DNA from: Methylovirgula sp.
Lineage (GTDB): Bacteria; Pseudomonadota; Alphaproteobacteria; Rhizobiales; Beijerinckiaceae
DNA length: 6,055 bases
Direction: 5' to 3'
Assembly (NCBI GenBank): GCA_025356505.1
Contig: JANXSV010000212.1
Span: forward strand, 1-6,055
A program made the translations under genes and the position numbers. Every line of letters begins with the position of its first letter. Position 1 is the stretch's first letter. The notes under the pieces were generated by a model. That model was not told the DNA's origin, searched no databases, and saw only the letters and a list, made by a program, of their open reading frames with translations. Of this stretch, positions 1 to 5,111 are shown one piece after another.

Positions 1-203
1 TTACCGGCATAAGCTTGGAACTTGAGGCCGCCGGACTTTGCAGCAGCTTCAGCGCCTTCTTTCATCTTCACGAAGAAGGGATTTGTGTTGTTCTTGGTGA
101 TAAGACCCACCAAGGTTTCAGCGGACGCAGCACCTGCGCCCAAAACGGCGAGTGAAAGAACAGCTGCCGCCGTTGCAGACAGGAAACGAAATTTATGTGT
201 CAA
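1..203 (-). CDS. Sugar ABC transporter periplasmic substrate-binding protein, 5' part (FrcB/RbsB-like)
   Basis: This is the first 67 codons of a gene leaving the left edge. The product should capture a sugar in the periplasm and deliver it to an ABC importer. Residues 1-28 form a Sec signal peptide: a basic start (THKFR), an Ala/Leu-rich core, and a cleavage site after ASA (28/29). The mature protein opens with [20 protein letters not shown], typical of Peripla_BP_4/RbsB-type binding proteins and, from memory, close to rhizobial fructose-binding FrcB. The sugar itself cannot be read from this fragment. The start is TTG at 203-201: GGGAGAG (215-209) lies five bases upstream, an in-frame stop (224-222) excludes a longer form, and the next in-frame ATG is residue 47, past the signal peptide. 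The gene diverges from the ROK repressor gene, which probably regulates it. Permease and ATPase genes would be expected beyond the edge. The family call is firm; fructose is a guess. Confidence 0.88.
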   Translation of the reverse strand, partial: MTHKFRFLSATAAAVLSLAVLGAGAASAETLVGLITKNNTNPFFVKMKEGAEAAAKSGGLKFQAYAG

Positions 204-208
204 GGTTT

Positions 209-215
209 CTCTCCC
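209..215 (-). promoter_or_regulatory. Ribosome binding site deciding a TTG start
   Basis: On the minus strand GGGAGAG sits five bases before TTG (203-201). It is the only Shine-Dalgarno-like sequence near the signal-peptide coding region, and no ATG or GTG start is available there, so it supports the non-ATG start. Confidence 0.7.
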
Positions 216-272
216 AGAGATTTAGTTCAATTTGACTAGATCCAGAGGACCCAGCTTAGAAGTAGCTCGGGC

Positions 273-310
273 CGACGTAGTGCGTGAGAACATGGCCTCA
301 CGCTAGGTCG
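273..310. repeat. Interrupted inverted repeat in the leader of the sugar-binding protein gene
   Basis: A 7-bp perfect stem, GCGTGAG (282-288) with CTCACGC (297-303), encloses an 8-base loop. Outer arms CGAC (273-276) and GTCG (307-310) add four pairs beyond a small internal loop. If the minus-strand gene starts transcription near position 321, this lies in its 5' untranslated leader. It could be an RNA hairpin affecting mRNA stability or translation, or a DNA site for a dimeric regulator. Symmetry alone does not distinguish these. Confidence 0.45.
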
Positions 311-318
311 AACCGGTT
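311..318. promoter_or_regulatory. AACCGGTT palindrome, possible LacI-type operator core
   Basis: A perfect 8-bp palindrome with a central CG step lies just downstream of the proposed -10 of the sugar-binding protein gene. LacI/GalR-family operators often have such a core. The flanking bases are only weakly symmetrical and no LacI-type gene is in the window, so this is tentative; an 8-bp palindrome can occur by chance. Confidence 0.2.
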
Positions 319-327
319 ACCGTCGGC

Positions 328-356
328 AGCAAACACCAAGACTTTCTGACTGTCAA
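328..356 (-). promoter_or_regulatory. Putative promoter of the sugar-binding protein gene
   Basis: On the minus strand a perfect TTGACA (356-351) is followed after 17 bases by TTTGCT (333-328), a 3/6 match to TATAAT. The -35 hexamer is the left end of the 39-bp palindrome, so a protein bound there would block it. The predicted leader is about 115-120 bases. The -35 is convincing; the -10 is weak. Confidence 0.45.
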
Positions 357-388
357 TTAATAAATCAATTGGATTTAATTATTGACAG
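350..388. promoter_or_regulatory. 39-bp palindrome, probable operator of the ROK repressor shared by two divergent promoters
   Basis: The left arm CTGTCAAT (350-357) is matched exactly by ATTGACAG (381-388). The AT-rich interior is also largely symmetrical, with AAATC (362-366) against GATTT (372-376). Only two mismatched base pairs interrupt the arms, besides the centre. AT-rich inverted repeats of this kind are typical ROK-repressor (NagC/XylR/Mlc) operators. It lies between the sugar-binding gene and the ROK gene, and each end carries a TTGACA pointing outward. I infer that the neighbouring ROK protein binds here, repressing the transporter and itself until a sugar ligand is present. The palindrome is direct observation; the binding protein is inference. 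Confidence 0.7.
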
Positions 389-410
389 CCACCGCAAGCG
401 GCATGATCTT
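382..410 (+). promoter_or_regulatory. Putative promoter of the ROK repressor gene
   Basis: TTGACA (382-387) is followed after 17 bases by GATCTT (405-410), a 3/6 match to TATAAT. The -35 forms the right end of the palindrome, consistent with autoregulation. The expected leader is about 40 bases, ending in AGGTAGGA (444-451) before the ATG. The -10 is weak. Confidence 0.4.
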
Positions 411-459
411 AAAAACCAGCGGTCGATAGCAGCGATGTAGTTCAGGTAGGAAAAGTAGA

Positions 460-1710
460 ATGCAAAACAGTAAACTCGAAGCTTTTCCAACGGGTGGCTC
501 TGGCTTGCGGTCTGAGACTGTCACACGCGGCACCAATCAGTCCGGCGTTCGCGCCTACAACGAGCGCCTTATTTTGTCGTTGATACGGCGCCACACATCG
601 CTGTCGAAAATTGAAATCACCAATCTGACAGGCCTCTCTGCCCAGACCATATCGGGAATAGTCAATATCCTGGAACACAACGGGCTTTTGCTGAGGGACG
701 AGCCTTTGCGTGGCCGCGTCGGACAGCCAACTGTTCCTTTCCGCCTTAATCCAAATGGCGCGTTTTCGCTGGGACTTAAAATCGGTCGTCGCTCTTGCGA
801 CTTAGTCTTGATAAACTTCGTGGGAGAGGTGCAAGTCCGCCGCCGACACACCTACACCTACCCTACACCGGAAGACGTCTTAAACTTCGTAAAATCCAAC
901 CTCGACTGGTTTGACAAAAATCTTCCAGAAGCTCAACTCACCCGAATTGCCGGGCTGGGCATTGCGGCTCCTTTCGAGCTCTGGAATTGGGAAACGGAAG
1001 CGGGTGCGCCGCGAGAAATCCTCGACCGATGGCGCAGCATCGATATGCAAGCCCAAATCGCCCAGATCAGTAAATGGCCGATTACATTTTGCAACGACGC
1101 GAGCGCCGCATGCGGAGCCGAGCTCCTCTTTGGTAACGGATGGAAAAATCGTAATTACGTATATTTTTTCATTGGCTCATTTATTGGCGGTGGCATTGTG
1201 CTGGACGGGAACCTCTACCCGGGCCCAACGGGATACGCCGGGGCCATCGGGCCTCTGCCGGTCGCAGTCTTATCGCAAACCGGAAAACTTGATCACCAGC
1301 AGATCATACGTCACGCTTCAACATATGTTTTAGAAAACAGGCTTCGCCTTGTCGGGATTGAGCCCTCGCCAATCTGGCTCACGCCGGAAATCTGGGATGG
1401 CTTTGGGAGCACCCTCGAGCAATGGATTGAGGACACAGCAAAGCACTTGGCTTTCGCTGTGGTGTCCGCCGTGTCGATCATTGATTTCGATGCAGCGATA
1501 ATCGACGGTGCCATGCCTTTAGCTGTCAAGCAAACGCTCTTAAAACAGACAATTGCTCAACTGGCGGAATTCGATCTACAGGGAACCGCCAATTTCCAGG
1601 TGCTAGCGGGGAAGGTAGGTGCGCAGGCACGAGCCATCGGCGCAGCCGCGTTGCCATTTTTTGAGCATTTCTCCAGAGACCGGACTGTTCTCTTCAAGCC
1701 GAAAACCTGA
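460..1710 (+). CDS. ROK-family (NagC/XylR-type) transcriptional repressor
   Basis: This 416-residue protein is a probable sugar-responsive cytoplasmic DNA-binding repressor. A winged helix-turn-helix spans about residues 31-80, with the recognition segment near LTGLSAQTISGIVNILEHNG and a wing around RGRVGQP (84-90). The ROK fold follows: an N-terminal actin-like lobe from about 100, GLGIAAPFE (165-173), NDASAACGAE (212-221), which contains the Asp that is catalytic in ROK sugar kinases, and the glycine-rich GSFIGGGIVLDG (239-250) leading to GYAGAIG (258-264). The usual ROK zinc motif (CxCGxxGCxE) and the GH(I/L)-type histidine are not visible, so kinase activity is unlikely. ATG 460 is preceded by AGGTAGGA at 444-451, and the length suits the family. 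Divergence from a sugar-binding protein gene with a palindrome between them suggests local control, as for the rhizobial fructose regulator FrcR. The ligand is not determinable here. Confidence 0.9.
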   Translation: MQNSKLEAFPTGGSGLRSETVTRGTNQSGVRAYNERLILSLIRRHTSLSKIEITNLTGLSAQTISGIVNILEHNGLLLRDEPLRGRVGQPTVPFRLNPNGAFSLGLKIGRRSCDLVLINFVGEVQVRRRHTYTYPTPEDVLNFVKSNLDWFDKNLPEAQLTRIAGLGIAAPFELWNWETEAGAPREILDRWRSIDMQAQIAQISKWPITFCNDASAACGAELLFGNGWKNRNYVYFFIGSFIGGGIVLDGNLYPGPTGYAGAIGPLPVAVLSQTGKLDHQQIIRHASTYVLENRLRLVGIEPSPIWLTPEIWDGFGSTLEQWIEDTAKHLAFAVVSAVSIIDFDAAIIDGAMPLAVKQTLLKQTIAQLAEFDLQGTANFQVLAGKVGAQARAIGAAALPFFEHFSRDRTVLFKPKT

Positions 1711-1746
1711 AGTACCTGACATAACTGAATTTTTTTCCTTAACCGC

Positions 1747-1775
1747 TTGTAGAACACAAAAAGAACAGATAGAGT
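1747..1775 (+). promoter_or_regulatory. Putative lexA promoter
   Basis: TTGTAG (1747-1752), spacer of 17 bases, TAGAGT (1770-1775; 4/6 to TATAAT). The SOS box overlaps the spacer and the last base of the -35, so LexA bound there would exclude RNA polymerase. The leader would be about 45-50 bases. The -35 is only a 3/6 match, but spacing and operator position support it. Confidence 0.45.
1752..1766. promoter_or_regulatory. Alphaproteobacterial SOS box (LexA operator) upstream of lexA
   Basis: GAAC (1752-1755), seven bases, GAAC (1763-1766): the reverse complement of GTTC-N7-GTTC, the established LexA-binding direct repeat of Alphaproteobacteria. It lies 63 bases before the lexA start, so it marks autoregulation by LexA and SOS induction of the gene. 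Confidence 0.85.
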
Positions 1776-1829
1776 ATGTTCATGATTTGATTTGGTTCTG
1801 TGCTGAATCATTGGTGGAGCGAGCTGGCT

Positions 1830-2543
1830 ATGCTTACGAAAAAACAAAGCGATCTTCTAAGGTTCATTAACGAGCGCCTGAAAGAGTCCGGTGTTCCCCC
1901 CTCTTTCGAGGAAATGAAAGAGGCGTTGGATCTCAGATCCAAATCAGGAATTCATCGATTGATAATGGCGCTCGAAGAGCGGGGTTTCATACGCCGCCTA
2001 CCCAATCGTGCCCGCGCGCTCGAAATTCTGCGTATGCCGGAATCGTCAACTCCGCCATCCCGACCGCAGAAGTTTTCGCCGAGCATCATAGAGGGAAGTT
2101 TAGGCCGCCTACGTCCCTCTCCCGCTGCCGCTAGTTCGCGAGACTATGAAGAGGGCCAGCATGCAGTGTCAATCCCGTTGATGGGACGTATTGCGGCCGG
2201 TACACCGATATCCGCTATTCAGACCCGAATGAACACCATCTCCGTGCCGCCTGAATTTTTGGGCAACGGCGAGCATTTTGCGCTGGAGGTGCGCGGCGAT
2301 TCTATGATCGAGGCGGGGATCCTAGACGGGGATACCGTCCTCATTCGGCGGCAAGAATCCGCCGAAACCGGCGATATAATTGTTGCTCTCATTGATGACG
2401 AGGAGGCAACATTGAAACGCTTGCGCCGTCGCGGCAACGCTGTTGCGTTGGAGGCTGCCAATCCGGCATACGAGACTCGGATTTTTGCTCAGGATCGTGT
2501 TCAAATTCAAGGTCGTTTGATTAGCCTGATGCGGCGTTATTAA
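1830..2543 (+). CDS. lexA: LexA, SOS-response repressor and self-cleaving peptidase
   Basis: This 237-residue cytoplasmic repressor governs the SOS DNA-damage regulon. With RecA on single-stranded DNA it cleaves itself and derepresses its targets. Residues 1-65 are the LexA winged helix-turn-helix ([17 protein letters not shown] start, [41 protein letters not shown]). A polar linker of about 70-112 follows, then the S24 peptidase domain. The cleavage site is Ala123-Gly124 in [13 protein letters not shown], the nucleophile Ser158 in GDSM, and the general base Lys196 in EATLKRL; all are intact. Length is usual for alphaproteobacteria. ATG 1830 was chosen because the LexA family begins MLT, and GGTGGAG (1813-1819) lies upstream. 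A GTG at 1800 would add ten residues unlike LexA and lacks a clear ribosome site. The gene is autoregulated through the SOS box at 1752-1766. It converges on comEC, with 12 bp between stop codons. Confidence 0.97.
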   Translation: MLTKKQSDLLRFINERLKESGVPPSFEEMKEALDLRSKSGIHRLIMALEERGFIRRLPNRARALEILRMPESSTPPSRPQKFSPSIIEGSLGRLRPSPAAASSRDYEEGQHAVSIPLMGRIAAGTPISAIQTRMNTISVPPEFLGNGEHFALEVRGDSMIEAGILDGDTVLIRRQESAETGDIIVALIDDEEATLKRLRRRGNAVALEAANPAYETRIFAQDRVQIQGRLISLMRRY

Positions 2544-2555
2544 AGGGTCGAGCCT

Positions 2556-4982
2556 TCACAAATCGGAATCCGACATTCCGTTTTCAATTTGATCTATCAA
2601 GACGTCGTCATCGGTGCGAGTGGGCGCTGTCGAGGTTTGTTGACTTCGAGCGTTTGAACTTTTTGTTGAAATAGATCCTTGGCTCTCTGGCGCGGTACTC
2701 CGCCTTTGAGACGGATTGGATTCAAGAGTGGCGTGATAGAGAGTTCGCGGTGACCATGGTCGGTCTGTGTAGGGCTGGCGCTCGGTGGTTAGAATATTTC
2801 CTCCATCGTATTTTAACGTCACTGCTCCAAGTTCGCTCAACCGTTTTCTATCCAATATGAGTTCAGCGTCGCACGTCTCCGGCGCCTGAAAGCTTGAGAC
2901 TATTATGTTTGCTTTGGTGCAATCTTCCTCGAAAGCGAGCGGCGAGTTCACGATCGATAGTAATTTTCCATCCGGAAGATGAATACCGCAGCCAAGCCGG
3001 TCGCATATTTGATCGGCAGATTTAGCCTCAGCAACGGTCCTGCCATCTGCATCAGCGCCGAGCCACTGTGCTGCACCGAAGGCTCCCGGCCGCTTTCCGG
3101 CGATCTCAAGTTTGCCCGAGGCTCCACGATAGGTCAGATAATCTCCCGATGGAGGCACGGCAATATCGAAAGGAGCGCCATGTATTGCGCCGATCAGTCC
3201 CACTGCAAGACATGGCACAGCCAACATGCGCAAAGTCCAAGTGCGCCAGATAATCATATTCAGCACTGCAAGCGTCAGGAACGGCAAAGCCCACGGCGCA
3301 AATGCGTGAAGGTGTAAAGTTGAACCAGGCGCAGAGGCAATAATACGCGCCATCCAAAATACCAATTTAATGCCCAGTCCGACGTAAAGCCATACTGGCG
3401 CATCCAGCCCGAGCGGGTAGAGCAATGTTCCTATAAGAGCACCTGGCACGGCAAAAAACTCGATAATCACCAGCGTAAGCGGATTACCGATGAGCACGTA
3501 AGGACTGAGATCGTGGAAGTCACTGGCCATGAAAGAAGCTGTAGCGCTGGTCGCACAGATGGTCGCGACCAACAAATGGCCAACATGTTGACCCGTCCGG
3601 CCCGCATAATACGCGGCCATCTGCAATCCCCATGCATTCGGACGCGGCACTTTTGGTACCGGCAGCAAATCTTCATCCTCAGCCGGGCGCTGAAATCGCA
3701 TTTCGTGGATCGCAATGAGTGCTGCAACTGCTGCAAAAGAAAGTTGAAAGCTGGCGCCCATGATTGCCTCGGGTTCCAACACAATAACAGCCGTCGCTGC
3801 AAGGGCGAGGTTGCGCATCGTCATCGCGCCCCGATCAACGAGAATGGACCCAAGCACAATTAAAGTCATGAATAGGGCGCGCTCGGTTCCAACGCGGGAA
3901 CCTGTCGCCATGTCATAGAAAATGGCTCCGAAAATAGCGACAAAAGCTGCTATTTTTTTTATTGGATATCGGATTGCGAGAACATCGATCAAAGAGAGCA
4001 GTCGCCTCGTGACCCAAAAAATCATCCCAGCCACGAGTGTCATCTGGACACCTGATATTGTGATAATGTGAAATATTCCCGCTTCTCGTATCAGCTCCTG
4101 AGCATTATCGGATAGCAGAGTCCGCTTGCCCGCCACCATGGCTGCCGCGACTGCTCCCTCATCGCCACCGATGATCGTATCGACCCGTTGAGCGAGTGTA
4201 TTTCTTCCGCGGTCCAGGCTCTGCATAAAACGCTCGAACAGCGATGGTCTTGCCAAATGCTGACTGAATTCAACAGCGCCCAATACCGAGCCGACCGCAC
4301 CTATACGCGAAAAATAGGCAGTGCGGGCGAAGTCATACCCACCCGGGATAGAAGCACGAGCGGGAGGTAAAAGCCTGGCCTTCAGAGAAATTGCATCGCC
4401 CGCCTGAAGGTCAATAATCTTCTTTTGCGAGAGCCTGACATATTGGGGCATAACTTCGGCTGACAGTGGCACTCCGCTGCTTTCTGTTGCCGACCGGACA
4501 TGCATAAGAAACCTGGCGCCAATCCGCTTATGATCAATTTCCTCAATTTCGCCAGTTAGTTGGACGATGCGAATGCGATCGAGCACGGGAGCCGCAACCC
4601 GCAAGTTCCTCACTTCGCCACAAATAAAACCGAACAGGACTGAGGCTAACATTAGGAAAATACTGAAGCTCAGTCTGCGCTCCCGCAACATATATGCGGC
4701 GCTTGAAAATGCAGCAAGAAGGATGATCGGAAGCCATAAAACAGGTTCTGTGTCAGCGCTCAAATAGAGCAATACCCCACAACCAGCACAGACCGGCAGC
4801 CAAAGGAATAGACGTCTCTCTTCGCGCTCGACGGCCCAGGCCGTAGCGATGGACTGCCAAGGCATAGTAACCGAAAACCCTGGCAAACGGCGCAGTACAG
4901 CAGTTTGCGTCCGCGCTCCGCCTTGCCTGCCGGTTTTAGCTCCATGTATCAAAGGAAGCCTGCCTCCCCAGTCTGCACGCAT
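2556..4982 (-). CDS. comEC: ComEC/Rec2-family inner-membrane DNA-uptake channel protein
   Basis: This 808-residue polytopic membrane protein is homologous to the channel that passes single-stranded DNA into the cytoplasm during natural transformation. Two or more hydrophobic segments lie at about 58-125. A DUF4131 (OB-fold-like) region follows at about 130-240, with PGGYDFARTAYFSRIGAVG (213-231). The competence domain covers about 275-580, with GIFHIITISGVQM (302-314) as the hallmark HxxxISGxxM-type motif and many membrane helices. The C-terminal soluble part (about 605-750) has four cysteines (660, 665, 688, 704) and DRPWSP, but no HxHxDH metallo-beta-lactamase motif. This matches the alphaproteobacterial form as I remember it. 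The last ~55 residues are polar and Ser/Thr/Gln-rich. ATG 4982 is the longest start but has no good ribosome site; Met40 (4865) is an alternative, still ahead of the first membrane segment. It diverges from gltX. Whether it supports transformation here is unknown. Confidence 0.92.
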   Translation of the reverse strand: MRADWGGRLPLIHGAKTGRQGGARTQTAVLRRLPGFSVTMPWQSIATAWAVEREERRLFLWLPVCAGCGVLLYLSADTEPVLWLPIILLAAFSSAAYMLRERRLSFSIFLMLASVLFGFICGEVRNLRVAAPVLDRIRIVQLTGEIEEIDHKRIGARFLMHVRSATESSGVPLSAEVMPQYVRLSQKKIIDLQAGDAISLKARLLPPARASIPGGYDFARTAYFSRIGAVGSVLGAVEFSQHLARPSLFERFMQSLDRGRNTLAQRVDTIIGGDEGAVAAAMVAGKRTLLSDNAQELIREAGIFHIITISGVQMTLVAGMIFWVTRRLLSLIDVLAIRYPIKKIAAFVAIFGAIFYDMATGSRVGTERALFMTLIVLGSILVDRGAMTMRNLALAATAVIVLEPEAIMGASFQLSFAAVAALIAIHEMRFQRPAEDEDLLPVPKVPRPNAWGLQMAAYYAGRTGQHVGHLLVATICATSATASFMASDFHDLSPYVLIGNPLTLVIIEFFAVPGALIGTLLYPLGLDAPVWLYVGLGIKLVFWMARIIASAPGSTLHLHAFAPWALPFLTLAVLNMIIWRTWTLRMLAVPCLAVGLIGAIHGAPFDIAVPPSGDYLTYRGASGKLEIAGKRPGAFGAAQWLGADADGRTVAEAKSADQICDRLGCGIHLPDGKLLSIVNSPLAFEEDCTKANIIVSSFQAPETCDAELILDRKRLSELGAVTLKYDGGNILTTERQPYTDRPWSPRTLYHATLESNPSQRRSTAPESQGSISTKSSNARSQQTSTAPTRTDDDVLIDQIENGMSDSDL
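2564..2584 (+). terminator. Rho-independent terminator of lexA, inside the 3' end of comEC
   Basis: A 6-bp perfect stem, CGGAAT (2564-2569) with ATTCCG (2575-2580), encloses a 5-base loop and is followed directly by TTTT (2581-2584). It begins 21 bases after the lexA stop. On the opposite strand the hairpin is not followed by a T run, so it serves only the plus direction. The T run is short, so termination may be partial. It overlaps codons for the last residues of ComEC. Confidence 0.6.
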
Positions 4983-5022
4983 AACATCTATGGTGTCAGA
5001 CGCTGGCTCTTTACAACATAAG

Positions 5023-5051
5023 TTGCCATGTTACACGAAGCGCAAGACTAT
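5023..5051 (+). promoter_or_regulatory. Possible gltX promoter
   Basis: TTGCCA (5023-5028; 5/6 to TTGACA), spacer of 17 bases, GACTAT (5046-5051; 3/6 to TATAAT), in the 129-bp gap between comEC and gltX. The leader would be about 54 bases. No GTTC-N7-GTTC box is present in this gap. Tentative. Confidence 0.3.
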
Positions 5052-5111
5052 TCGAGTCCTGTGGGCCCAAAGGTCTACCGCCCGTTTTCGATTTCACGAG
5101 GAAATTCCGCG

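Noticed and set aside
911..1333. A 140-codon open frame overlapping the ROK gene in another frame
   Set aside because: It lies wholly inside a well-supported ROK coding region, has no family features and reads as low-information shadow sequence.
1730..1736. T7 run after the ROK gene as a terminator
   Set aside because: No stable stem precedes it; only weak four-base complementarity (TTCA/TGAA) with an 11-base loop and poor spacing was found.
1778..1798. Two more GTTC half-sites upstream of lexA (1778-1781 and 1795-1798)
   Set aside because: They are separated by 13 bases instead of 7, so they do not make a second SOS box.
1800..1829. Upstream GTG start giving LexA ten extra residues
   Set aside because: The extra residues do not resemble LexA N-termini, which begin at MLT, and no clear ribosome site precedes the GTG.
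2979..3863. Open frames of 110-116 codons on the plus strand opposite comEC
   Set aside because: They lack ribosome sites and recognisable domains and are explained as shadows of the ComEC coding frame.
5044..5061. TTCGAGTCC resembling a tRNA T-arm
   Set aside because: The flanking bases do not form a five-pair T-stem and no anticodon or acceptor stem can be drawn upstream; the GACT/AGTC pairing is only four bases.
5062..5069. TGGGCCCA palindrome before gltX
   Set aside because: It is a lone 8-bp GC-rich palindrome with no extended symmetry, no T run and no partner site, so chance is the simplest explanation.
4983..5111. SOS control of comEC or gltX
   Set aside because: The gap contains no GTTC or GAAC tetramer, so no GTTC-N7-GTTC box is possible there.
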